Shown here: positions 1 through 7,901 of the stretch, piece by piece
Layout of the letters: each line of letters opens with the position of its first letter
Numbering within the stretch: the stretch's first letter is position 1
Assembly (NCBI RefSeq): GCF_900142695.1
Contig: NZ_FRBU01000012.1
Location: forward strand, 1-64,000
Direction of reading: 5' to 3'
Source: Flavobacterium xanthum
GTDB lineage: Bacteria > Bacteroidota > Bacteroidia > Flavobacteriales > Flavobacteriaceae
Length of the DNA: 64,000 nt
Program-made: the position numbers and the translations under genes
The notes under the pieces: model-generated
Databases searched by the model: none
What the model saw: only the letters and a program-made list of their open reading frames with translations
Told to the model about the DNA's origin: nothing

Positions 1-26
1 CTCTTCTTGTTCTTGACATAATTCTG

Positions 27-551
27 CTAATTTAAGGTTTTTAATCCTATCTTAAATTCACACAAAAAGTTGTACGTTTTTTGGGGAGCAGCATATATCT
101 CATATCTTTTTTGTAAAATACAAAGTTGAACGCAGTTAAAAGAATGTCCATAATCGCGAATGATCTCCAATTTTGAATAAAAGATATTCGTTTTTTGCGA
201 GTCATCAAAAAAGAACATTTTAAAGAAAGCAGCATCGTTTATAGTTCCTTTTGATACGCTTTCTACATCAAAAGTATACTGTGCTGGAATGAGTGCAAGT
301 CCAGAATGCATCGGTTCTTGAAAATCGGTTGATTTTAATGTGTATTCTTCTCCATCGATCCTTACTTTAAGTTTTTTGGTTCCATTATATGGAAAAATAC
401 CATCAAAGTAAAGTTGATAATCAGTCTTCGTTTTCGTGAGAAATGCTTTTTCACCTCCTTTTTCTAGTACAATTTCTTGTTTCTTGAAATTTTCAAATTT
501 TATAATGATTGCTATTTCCTTCGAGAAATCTTTATGTTTAATCTCTTTCAT
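27..551 (-). CDS. Hypothetical protein, 174 aa
   Basis: I do not recognise this family. The product is soluble-looking, with alternating beta-strand-like hydrophobic residues, no signal peptide and no clear membrane segment. It is rich in Phe and Tyr near the C-terminus. The ATG start (MKEIKHKDF) is followed by an uninterrupted frame to a TAG stop just inside the window edge, so the gene is complete. It stands alone on the minus strand, next to a tRNA 3'-end remnant at 621-650. It may therefore belong to a neighbouring element rather than to the defence operon that begins at 855. No function is proposed. Confidence 0.55.
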   Translation of the reverse strand: MKEIKHKDFSKEIAIIIKFENFKKQEIVLEKGGEKAFLTKTKTDYQLYFDGIFPYNGTKKLKVRIDGEEYTLKSTDFQEPMHSGLALIPAQYTFDVESVSKGTINDAAFFKMFFFDDSQKTNIFYSKLEIIRDYGHSFNCVQLCILQKRYEIYAAPQKTYNFLCEFKIGLKTLN

Positions 552-854
552 CTTTCACTTATTCTATGAAGCATTAGGCTTACATCTTTTACAATTTCCG
601 GTTTAAAATCACTGTAAAACTTGTAGAGGTTCGAATCCTAGAGGGGTCACGATTTGCTATTTAACTTTTTGAAAATCAATATTTTTAATATTTTACTGGG
701 ACGTTTTCGTATCTCAAAATATTAAAAAAAGGTTTTTTTTAAAAAGGAGAATAAGGGTGTGTCATTTTTAGCAGCCAACAAGATGGAAACTACTGATGCA
801 ATTATTGTAATGATACTCTCTAAATTCATAATGTAAATATACTACTAATTGCAA
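552..854. other. Intergenic region between hypothetical gene and defence operon
   Basis: This 303-bp AT-rich stretch holds the tRNA 3' remnant (621-650) and the 3' flank of the nuclease gene. I see no ORF, strong terminator or clear promoter in it. Confidence 0.5.
621..650 (+). other. tRNA 3'-end remnant, possible old attachment site
   Basis: The stretch contains a T-arm-like GGTTCGAATCC followed by AGGGGTCA, the layout of the T-loop and acceptor 3' strand of a tRNA. No D-arm, anticodon arm or 5' acceptor strand lies upstream, and the T-stem is imperfect, so this is not a working tRNA. Short tRNA 3' ends are typical footprints of integrases that use tRNA genes. It differs from the tmRNA 3' end at 33,318, so it is not the partner att site of the serine recombinase. 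Confidence 0.45.
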
Positions 855-1760
855 TTAAATTATAGCCTGTTTCACCAAACTCATAATATATTCTAAAAAT
901 ATTGTATCTATAACAAAAACTTCATAATCACCATTACCCCAGTGCCCAATTTCAGAAACATCTCTCACTATTTCTTTAGGGTCATCTAATAGCCCTTTCT
1001 TCATGTTTATAAATATCCTAATTCCTTTTTTAGTGATTACAATATCTGAAATGTTTTTATTCTTTTTGAATGCGATATATAGTTTTTTAGGAACAATTTC
1101 AATATCATCAGCCAAATTCAAAATTGCATTTTTAAAGGTTTCATATAATTCAATTATTTCTTCTGGATATCCTTTTGTATGATCTTCTTCAGTGTATACT
1201 TTGATTTCATCCGTTACCGCTTTTATGATACCATTTTGTTGGGTGAGCGGCTTGATGCTTTCAGCTGATTTGGTTTTTTTGATAGGGTTTATGCTTATCA
1301 AATCATTTTCATAGCGTTTTATTTCCCATAGTTCAATTGCAATATCTTTGAAGTTGGTGGCTAATCGCTGGTTTTCGGTAAAGCTAGGAGAAACAAAAAC
1401 AACCCGTGTTTGCGACCAGTCAATTTTACTGCTATGTAATGTTTTTTGAAGGGTTTCGTTGTAACACAATACAAAATCTGCCTTGTTTTCCAGCATTAAA
1501 CTTAAATAGGTAAATCCTTGATCGACAACACTCACATTTTTATCTCGCTTGTATTCAATAATAATAAAGGCATTTGATTGACTATCATAAGTTAGCGTGT
1601 CAATACGTTTTCCTTTTATGCTAAATTCTCTTTTTACCATTTCTAAACCTGTAATTTGAAATAGGTTCTGTTCAAACAACGTTTGTATTTCTTTTTCTAG
1701 TTTAAAGGGCTTTTCTTTTAGAGTTGAAAGCTGATGATTATTGAGATGGTAAAGATTCAT
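855..1760 (-). CDS. PD-(D/E)xK nuclease-like protein (NucS/DUF91-like N-terminus, DUF5655-like C-terminus)
   Basis: This 301-residue protein has an N-terminal nuclease-like fold with Asp54 (RIDTLTYD) and a Glu69-Tyr70-Lys71 triad in IIIEYKR, the expected spacing of a PD-(D/E)xK site. The C-terminal 110 residues (from about TKGYPEEIIELYETF) resemble the DUF5655 domain often found behind such nucleases. It is the last gene of the minus-strand defence operon, 38 bp after hsdR. Proteins of this kind often accompany type I restriction systems. An accessory DNA-end or restriction nuclease role is inferred from the fold and position. The catalytic residues look intact. Confidence 0.7.
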   Translation of the reverse strand: MNLYHLNNHQLSTLKEKPFKLEKEIQTLFEQNLFQITGLEMVKREFSIKGKRIDTLTYDSQSNAFIIIEYKRDKNVSVVDQGFTYLSLMLENKADFVLCYNETLQKTLHSSKIDWSQTRVVFVSPSFTENQRLATNFKDIAIELWEIKRYENDLISINPIKKTKSAESIKPLTQQNGIIKAVTDEIKVYTEEDHTKGYPEEIIELYETFKNAILNLADDIEIVPKKLYIAFKKNKNISDIVITKKGIRIFINMKKGLLDDPKEIVRDVSEIGHWGNGDYEVFVIDTIFLEYIMSLVKQAII

Positions 1761-1798
1761 GATTTTAATTAGTTTATGGTACTCTGTAATATTGGTTA

Positions 1799-4700
1799 TT
1801 AAATTAAATTCCTCTCAAAATCATCACATAATTGATTTAGAATATCCTTTGTTTCTCTCTTGAAAAACTCTCCTAAATCTTTATTCATTATGGTATATTT
1901 TCGATACAATTTATTAAAGTCTGAATAAATTTCATCTTGTGAGAATGCAGAACCACCATCTCTAATTTTTGCTATTAAGCGTTTACCTATATCGTCCGAT
2001 TTGATGAAACCAAAAAAGGTATCTATTTTACTTTCAAAATCTACAATCAATTCGGCTATAGCTTCTTCTTCTTGATTTCGTTTTTCAATTACTTTTAAAA
2101 TATTGTATTTGAATTTGTTTTCGCCGTATTCGCCATTAGGTTCTCCAAGCACCTTTAGTTTTATATCCTTAACTGCATAATCTTGTGGAGCAACAATACC
2201 TATTTTGTTATCAAAATATATTTCTACATCATCAATAACTTCATTGTCTTTGTTGATTTGGCTGTAAATAATATTGAACTTACGCCAGAATTGTAAAAAT
2301 AGTTCTTGGCTATATTTTTTGTCTAGTTCAATTACAAATTCTATTAGATTTAATATTTTGAAATACGCACTAACTATTTTTTTAAGTTTCTTTGCTTCTT
2401 TCTTTTGTGTAGTTATAAATCGTGTAAAATCATTATCAATTGCTAAAATGATTTTTATATCTGCATTAGTAGTATTGTATTCTTGAAAGGATTTGAAATT
2501 TTTTATAAATAAATCATTCTCTTTTAATTCTTTCAAATAAATTTCTAATTTCTCTTCGTCTCCTAATGGGTCAAAGTCTGAAACTACTACATTACTAAAA
2601 TGTTCAAAAGCTAATTTGATGTTTTTTACATTTACATTTTTATAAGACAAATCAATAATCTTGCAATCGTTTTTATATTTGGTTGTTCTGTTTACTCTAG
2701 AAATAGTTTGAATAGCGTTGATACCTCTAATTTCTTTGTCTAAAAACAAAGTATGTAATTTAGGTTCATCAAATCCAGTTTGCAATTTATCAACTACTAT
2801 TATTAAACCATTTTTAGCCAATTTAAAATTTTGCAAGACTTGTTTTTCATTCAAGCCATCATTAACACTATTACTAGTTGGATGGTCTTGACTGTCGGAA
2901 TACACAATATAAATTGGCGCATCTTTGAACCTATCATATTTCTTTTGTTCAACTAATGCTTTGTATTGCTTGTCAATTAATCTTTTGTATTTAATGGCAT
3001 TTGGAATAGATGATACTGCCAACATTGCTTTAGCTGTTCCTCTAATGTTATGATATACTGTTGTTACTAATCTTTCGGAAATGAATTTTGCAATAGCTTC
3101 AATTCGTTGCGGATTGGAATATATTTTCTTTTTACGGATGGCATATTTTTTACCTTCATCATCTATTCCAGTATCGGTATCGTCAGGGATTTCTTCATAA
3201 CCCATTGACTTTTCAAAACCCTCTAATTCATTTTCGGGAATTTCGAAATACATTTTAGCAGATACCGGCACAATCCCTTTTATTGGATTTAAAATAAAAC
3301 CATCTTCAATGGCTTCTTTCATAGTATAGCTGTCAAATGGTATCCATATTTTCTCGGCTTCGGCATATTTATTATATTCTCCAAATCGAGCTAATGTATG
3401 ATCGCTTGGAGTTGCAGTAAAACCAATGATTAAATTCTTCTTGTTAGCTGATGATTGGTATTGTTTGTTATTATCAAAACTACTTTGCAATTCATCAAAA
3501 ACACTAATCATTTCTTCGTGTTGTGCTCCGCTATTGCTTCTATGGATTTCATCAATTAGAAATGCAATCCTTAATTTTGAAAGCTTTGTAGTAACCTCAT
3601 CATCAAGAATATCTTTAACCGTTGCAAATTTTTGAACATTTACTACAATTACTCTTTTATCACTACTTAAAGCAGTCATAAAACTTTTTTTATCTGAAGC
3701 TTCTAGAAACATTCCTTTTTGAATATTCATATTATGAAGCATTGTATCTAATTGGTCACGAAGTTGTAACCTATCTACAACCAACATTACTTTATCGTAA
3801 ACATAGTTGCCTTCTTTGCGATAATCTTTTAATTGTAATGCTGTCCAACCAATAATGTTACTTTTTCCAAATCCTGCTGCATATTGCAATAATAATGAAT
3901 AGACATTTTTATTGTTTTGATACTTTAACCTTTTTGCAATTAGTTCTTTTATTTGGGTTTCTCCAATACCTTTTGCTTTTAACTCTTTTTCGAGTTTGGT
4001 AATAAAATAATCAGGTTCGCTTTCGTGTTCTAAAAACTCATTGATTTTATTTATTATTTTATCTGTTCCGAACTTTTGCTTTGGTCTTGGACTTATTAAT
4101 CTCCCATCATTGTGCTTATATTCTTTTACGTTACTACCTTCTTTTTTAACTAATTCACGCTCAATAAAATTGTAATAAAGAATTTCTTTCTCAATCATTT
4201 TTTTATCATACAATGCCTTAAAAACCTCTTCAAACTTATGTAGTTTATCGGCTTCTTTGTTTAAAAGCGGATAAGGTTTAAAATCTTTTAAAATCTTCTT
4301 ATTGTAATTTTCAAAATCATAATCTCCAGTAACAACTGTTGCTTTTATTTCTTCAAATTGATTGGAAATATTTCTGATAACGTAGGTTTCATTTATATCT
4401 GTTGAAGTGATGTGAATTGCTTTTTCAAATATTTTTAGGAAATCTTTTTTGATACTTTGAGATAAATCATTACCATCGGCAATTTGTAAATATTCTTGAA
4501 CTGCTGAAAGGTAATCTTTAGCTACTTTTTTTCTGCCGTTGGTTTTAGCATTTTGATTGTTCCAATTGCTTTTTAGTTCACTATACCCAAGAAAAATACC
4601 ATTAAGAAAAAAGGATAAATCAGGACGAAAAGAGAAACGAGGTTTACCATCATATTTGAATGTATAAGGCAACTCCTGAACTATTGAAAATATATTCTCG

Positions 4701-5065
4701 TCAAACAATTTATCTTCGTGGGTTTCGCTTCCGCTTGGATAAAACAAATGCAACTTTATTCCCTCGAAAGTAACTGACTTATTGGTATTAATAAATAAAG
4801 CCATATTCATTGACGACTTTACTTTTTCGTCAAGAAACAAAGTAATAGCATTCATTAACTCCTTTTCGTTATTGGAAAATTTGCGTAACAATTTTTTATA
4901 ATTGTCTTTGTTTAATGACGTTTCAGAAATAAACTGCTTTAAATCTTCGTTAATAAAGAATTGAGCTGAAACCGTATTGGCTTTAGCTTCTTTGTATTGT
5001 AAACCATCTGGACGCTCACAAAAAAAGTGTACTAAATATTTGTCTTGTAAATCGAGTTCGTTCAT
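1799..5065 (-). CDS. hsdR: Type I restriction enzyme, R subunit (HsdR)
   Basis: This is the motor and nuclease subunit of a type I restriction-modification system, which translocates DNA with ATP and cuts it when HsdS-HsdM finds an unmethylated site. The N-terminus carries a nuclease site: PD at 148-149 and ELK at 163-165. A superfamily 2 helicase core follows, with a Walker A-like AAGFGKSN (about 396-403), DEIH (505-508) and a motif VI-like region SRVNRTTKYKND. At 1,088 residues it has a usual HsdR length and no break. It is separated from hsdS by the Kiwa genes, starting 3 bp after kwaB stops. With hsdS carrying a stop codon, this subunit probably has nothing to direct it. Confidence 0.92.
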   Translation of the reverse strand: MNELDLQDKYLVHFFCERPDGLQYKEAKANTVSAQFFINEDLKQFISETSLNKDNYKKLLRKFSNNEKELMNAITLFLDEKVKSSMNMALFINTNKSVTFEGIKLHLFYPSGSETHEDKLFDENIFSIVQELPYTFKYDGKPRFSFRPDLSFFLNGIFLGYSELKSNWNNQNAKTNGRKKVAKDYLSAVQEYLQIADGNDLSQSIKKDFLKIFEKAIHITSTDINETYVIRNISNQFEEIKATVVTGDYDFENYNKKILKDFKPYPLLNKEADKLHKFEEVFKALYDKKMIEKEILYYNFIERELVKKEGSNVKEYKHNDGRLISPRPKQKFGTDKIINKINEFLEHESEPDYFITKLEKELKAKGIGETQIKELIAKRLKYQNNKNVYSLLLQYAAGFGKSNIIGWTALQLKDYRKEGNYVYDKVMLVVDRLQLRDQLDTMLHNMNIQKGMFLEASDKKSFMTALSSDKRVIVVNVQKFATVKDILDDEVTTKLSKLRIAFLIDEIHRSNSGAQHEEMISVFDELQSSFDNNKQYQSSANKKNLIIGFTATPSDHTLARFGEYNKYAEAEKIWIPFDSYTMKEAIEDGFILNPIKGIVPVSAKMYFEIPENELEGFEKSMGYEEIPDDTDTGIDDEGKKYAIRKKKIYSNPQRIEAIAKFISERLVTTVYHNIRGTAKAMLAVSSIPNAIKYKRLIDKQYKALVEQKKYDRFKDAPIYIVYSDSQDHPTSNSVNDGLNEKQVLQNFKLAKNGLIIVVDKLQTGFDEPKLHTLFLDKEIRGINAIQTISRVNRTTKYKNDCKIIDLSYKNVNVKNIKLAFEHFSNVVVSDFDPLGDEEKLEIYLKELKENDLFIKNFKSFQEYNTTNADIKIILAIDNDFTRFITTQKKEAKKLKKIVSAYFKILNLIEFVIELDKKYSQELFLQFWRKFNIIYSQINKDNEVIDDVEIYFDNKIGIVAPQDYAVKDIKLKVLGEPNGEYGENKFKYNILKVIEKRNQEEEAIAELIVDFESKIDTFFGFIKSDDIGKRLIAKIRDGGSAFSQDEIYSDFNKLYRKYTIMNKDLGEFFKRETKDILNQLCDDFERNLI

Positions 5066-5067
5066 TT

Positions 5068-6009
5068 TTATAATTTATCTTTTGCAGGAGTCACATAATC
5101 ATAATCGGTTAATTGAGAATGAAGAAAATCATCATTCATCAATCGTAAAAAGAAATTTTGAGATTTTTTTGTGTCTAAAAGTATTTTTGTACCATCTTGA
5201 GAATAGCGAAACTCGTGTCCTAACGTTAGATGTCCTCTAACAAAATTCATAATAGTTTCTTTTGGAAGTTGAAAGACTGGAGAAGTAGTTGAAATTTTAG
5301 ATAATTTTCTAGCAAAAGCAACATCATTTATTCTTTCACTTAAAACTTCAATGTTTTCAAGAATTTGTAAAGCACTTATGTTCTCTATTGATGCTGTTGC
5401 TTCATTAATTATTATATTTCTAAACTCGTAGTGGCGTTCTAGTATGTCTATATTATTTATATAAATAACAGCTTCTATTTTTAAAACATCTATTTTACCA
5501 TCAATTCTTAAAAATTCCTCGTCAATGCTTGTAAATTGTGTTTCATGACCTTTTATTAGATAGATTTTTCCTTGCTTAAAGAGATTTACCGACATTTGTT
5601 TTCTATAAAATAAAACATTGTTTGCATGGTCACCAAAATAAACAAAATATCCTTCCAAGTCCGCTAATTCATCCAAGTCAAAAGAGAAGTATGGTATTTG
5701 ATTTTGAGGATTAGTTATTTCCTCAAAAAAATTAAATACTCCTGGTGTTTCTTCTAAATCATATTTATAAAAAGCATGAATTCTATCGTCCGCAGCAGAT
5801 AAATTAAGTAGGGCTAAATCTTCATTTTGAATAATTGAATTTAAAGAATTTTTATATGAACTTATTATTGTAGTTTTAACGTTCTCAATAATATTTGCTC
5901 TTTTCAAAACATAATTATTTTCTGCCTTCAAAAGAAAATATACATTAATTCCAATCCCTTCCATTTCGCAAATGGAGTGTAACTTCTCTTTAATCTCTTC
6001 TAAATTCAT
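5068..6009 (-). CDS. kwaB: Kiwa antiphage protein KwaB (DUF4868)
   Basis: This 313-residue protein has the length and motif pattern of KwaB/DUF4868: an AFYKYDLEE segment, a central FYRKQMSVNLF stretch, and a C-terminal FLRLMNDDFLHSQLT followed by a Tyr-Asp-rich tail. In characterised Kiwa systems the membrane protein KwaA senses phage attachment or injection, and KwaB is its cytosolic DNA-binding partner that blocks phage replication. Here kwaB starts 3 bp after the kwaA frame and ends 2 bp before hsdR. Kiwa is thus nested within the type I operon. The reading frame is intact, but its partner kwaA is split by an insertion sequence, and transcription from hsdM must cross that element. The family call rests on recalled motifs, not a search. 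Confidence 0.78.
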   Translation of the reverse strand: MNLEEIKEKLHSICEMEGIGINVYFLLKAENNYVLKRANIIENVKTTIISSYKNSLNSIIQNEDLALLNLSAADDRIHAFYKYDLEETPGVFNFFEEITNPQNQIPYFSFDLDELADLEGYFVYFGDHANNVLFYRKQMSVNLFKQGKIYLIKGHETQFTSIDEEFLRIDGKIDVLKIEAVIYINNIDILERHYEFRNIIINEATASIENISALQILENIEVLSERINDVAFARKLSKISTTSPVFQLPKETIMNFVRGHLTLGHEFRYSQDGTKILLDTKKSQNFFLRLMNDDFLHSQLTDYDYVTPAKDKL

Positions 6010-6012
6010 ACT

Positions 6013-6218
6013 TTATATTTTTTTAGTGAAATATACTTTTTCGGAAATCATTAAATATTTAACTTTATCTCCTTCCTTAATTTTATCCTTTGTAATAAAT
6101 ATACTGCACGAAAGTAAAGAATTGTTTGTTTCAGCTCTGTAAATATGAAACCCCAATAATGCAAAAGAGGGATTTGAATAAAATAATTCTGTTTTAATAA
6201 AAATTGCTCCCATTATTA
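6013..6218 (-). pseudogene. kwaA: kwaA 3' fragment, cut off by an IS3-family element
   Basis: This is the C-terminal part of the Kiwa membrane protein, beginning MGAIFIKTELFYSNPSF and ending VYFTKKI (about 66 residues). The frame stays open for nine codons into the insertion sequence (to 6240), but those residues come from the element. Removing 6219-7537 plus one copy of TATTA joins codon for codon to the 5' fragment (LLVI-MGAIF), giving a single 186-residue protein. That fits a KwaA with several N-terminal helices and a cytosolic tail. Independent translation from the internal ATG at 6213 is possible, but it would lack all membrane helices. Confidence 0.75.
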
Positions 6219-6268
6219 TGTTTTGACCCCTATAAAACAAGAGTACTATTTTAAATTTCGATTTTTAA

Positions 6269-7165
6269 TTAAGCGGTTAATTTTTTCATTTCTATTAGAT
6301 GTTTATCCGAGTTCCATTTCTCCATTGGAGTGATTCTTCCTAGGAGTCCATGAAGTCTTTCATTGTTATAAAAAGAGACAAATCGTTTTAATATCTGCTG
6401 AACCTCTCCAAAAGTTCGATAATCGAACCTGGAAAACACTTCCTTCTTCAAGATTCCATGATAGGCTTCTATATGAGCATTTTCTTCAGGTGTTGCGACA
6501 TGGGTAAATTCTTGTTGAACACCTATTAACCCTAAATATTCACGGACGCTTTTAGCTATAAATTGACTTCCATTATCACTTCTAATAACAACGCTTTCAG
6601 GGTAGTTATATTCGTCAAAAAGTTGGGATAGTAATTCTATAACGTGTTTTTGCTTTATGTTGAAAGAAAAATAATCCTTTAAAATTCGTCGTGTATGAAC
6701 ATCAATTACAGATAATAAATATGCATTTTTACCAACATTTGGCACCCATACCATTTTAATATCCATTTCTAAACATTGCAATGGTCTAGAAGTATAAACT
6801 TTCCTAAATTTCACAAACTTACGTCCAGAACCACTTCTGTTAATTCTATTCTCGAGTTTTAAAAGTCCTTCTTCTTTCATAATTCGGTACAGTTTTTTAT
6901 GATTTATTTGGTAGCCATCTCTATTTAGATACTTGGTAATCAACCGATAACCACAATCTATAAATTCATGTTTTAAGATTTTTTTAATAGATTTTACAAC
7001 ATCTAATTGACTAACAAAACCATTTTTATGATGAAATGTTACTGCCGTAGGATGATTGCCTTTCTTACCAAAATTTGGTTTTCTATAATAACTACTGCTA
7101 ATTATACCAACCATCTTTATTATCTTAGCCTTGCTACATTTATGCTTTTGATAAATAGAGTTCAC
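6269..7165 (-). CDS. IS3-family transposase, OrfB (DDE integrase domain)
   Basis: This is the catalytic half of the transposase. Its DDE residues appear in order: LEMDIKMVW, IRSDNGSQF and HIEAYHGILKKE. The N-terminal HTH_21-like segment (LKHEFIDCGYRLITKYLNRDG) is also visible. The listed start is a GTG; the frame is open further upstream, across an A10 run on the coding strand at 7196-7205, just after the orfA stop. IS3 elements usually make an OrfAB fusion by -1 frameshifting, and the overlap here fits that, although I could not place the slip site exactly. The protein looks intact. Confidence 0.92.
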   Translation of the reverse strand: MNSIYQKHKCSKAKIIKMVGIISSSYYRKPNFGKKGNHPTAVTFHHKNGFVSQLDVVKSIKKILKHEFIDCGYRLITKYLNRDGYQINHKKLYRIMKEEGLLKLENRINRSGSGRKFVKFRKVYTSRPLQCLEMDIKMVWVPNVGKNAYLLSVIDVHTRRILKDYFSFNIKQKHVIELLSQLFDEYNYPESVVIRSDNGSQFIAKSVREYLGLIGVQQEFTHVATPEENAHIEAYHGILKKEVFSRFDYRTFGEVQQILKRFVSFYNNERLHGLLGRITPMEKWNSDKHLIEMKKLTA

Positions 7166-7203
7166 TAAATCTTTCTTGGATCGGATGTCCCAAACTTTTT
7201 TTT

Positions 7204-7476
7204 TTAAAGCTCCCTTTGTACCTCTAATTCTATTTCTTTATTGCTCAGTAGCTTGCGTAGAATCCGATTTTCCTCTTCTGCATCTTTCAGCTCTTTGCTT
7301 TTAGTGTCATAGGTGACTTTTAAGCCAGCCTCGCCTTTGTGTTCGTACTTCTTCTTCCAGTTATATAAACTTGCCGTACTCACGCCAAACTTACGGCATG
7401 CTTCTACAATACCAGTATCCTCTGAAGCAGCTAGTATTTCTAGCTTCTGAGCTAAAGTCCATTTCTTGTATTTCAT
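7204..7476 (-). CDS. IS3-family transposase, OrfA (helix-turn-helix)
   Basis: This 90-residue protein has an HTH_Tnp_1 domain (KWTLAQKLEILAASE, then GVSTASLYNWKKKY), followed by a leucine-zipper-like coiled coil (ELKDAEEENRILRKLLSNKE). It binds the IS ends and supplies the N-terminal half of the OrfAB transposase. It is the upstream partner of OrfB and ends just before an A10 run. No defects are seen. Confidence 0.9.
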   Translation of the reverse strand: MKYKKWTLAQKLEILAASEDTGIVEACRKFGVSTASLYNWKKKYEHKGEAGLKVTYDTKSKELKDAEEENRILRKLLSNKEIELEVQREL

Positions 7477-7537
7477 ATCTCAAATATATAATTTTGAAAT
7501 TTAAAATAACACTCCGAACTATTAAGGGGCTAAACTA

Positions 7538-7897
7538 TATTACTAGTAATACTGTCAACAAAATCAATCCCCTAATAGTTTTAAAATCAAAAGAAATTAG
7601 TGATATAATGGTCATCAACAATGCAAAATATTCATAATTTATATTTTCAATTTTTAAAATCTCAACAGGAATATCCAAATCTCCTTTTAACTTATTTTTA
7701 AATTGATAATAGAATAAACCACCTAATAGAAGAAAAATAAAACCTCCAAAAGCAATGCAGTTTGAAATAGTTATTAAACTTGAAAATTGCACTAATTTGA
7801 ATTCTTTAGCAAAAGAAAATGGAATATCTACCGTTACTATAATTAGTAAAAGGAAAAAAATCCAAAACGACATTATAAATAGTTTGATTTTATTCAT
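7538..7897 (-). pseudogene. kwaA: kwaA 5' fragment (membrane part of Kiwa protein KwaA)
   Basis: These 120 residues contain about four hydrophobic segments: near 5-25 (FIMSFWIFFLLLIIVTV), 40-65 (ISNCIAFGGFIFLLLGG), 90-102 and 108-120. This matches the multi-helix N-terminal half of KwaA. The frame now ends at a TAG made by the IS border (7535-7537). The gene starts 4 bp after hsdS stops. Its missing C-terminus lies beyond the IS at 6013-6218, in the same frame once the element and one TATTA are removed. The truncated product would keep its membrane helices but lose the cytosolic tail, so Kiwa is probably inactive here. Confidence 0.75.
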
Positions 7898-7901
7898 CAG
7901 T

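Larger units (their letters stand above)
6219..7537 (-). mobile_element. IS3-family insertion sequence, complete, with 5-bp target duplication
   Basis: The element is 1,319 bp and carries orfA and orfB on the minus strand. The ends are imperfect inverted repeats: the left begins TGTTTTGACCCCT, the right reads inward TAGTTTAGCCCCT, and a longer shared block (TATTTTAAATTTC) lies about 30 bp in from each end. TATTA flanks it at 6214-6218 and 7538-7542. A 3-bp reading (TAT at 6217-6219 and 7536-7538) also exists. However, only the 5-bp reading restores the frame of kwaA, so it is preferred. Both transposase frames are intact, so the element may still be mobile. Confidence 0.87.

Noticed and set aside
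621..650. Functional tRNA gene
   Set aside because: Only the T-arm and 3' acceptor strand are present, with a mismatched T-stem and no anticodon arm upstream.
6217..7538. 3-bp target duplication (TAT) for the IS3 element
   Set aside because: The repeat exists, but removing the element on that basis puts a TAA stop between the two kwaA parts. The 5-bp TATTA reading gives TG-initiated ends and restores the frame.
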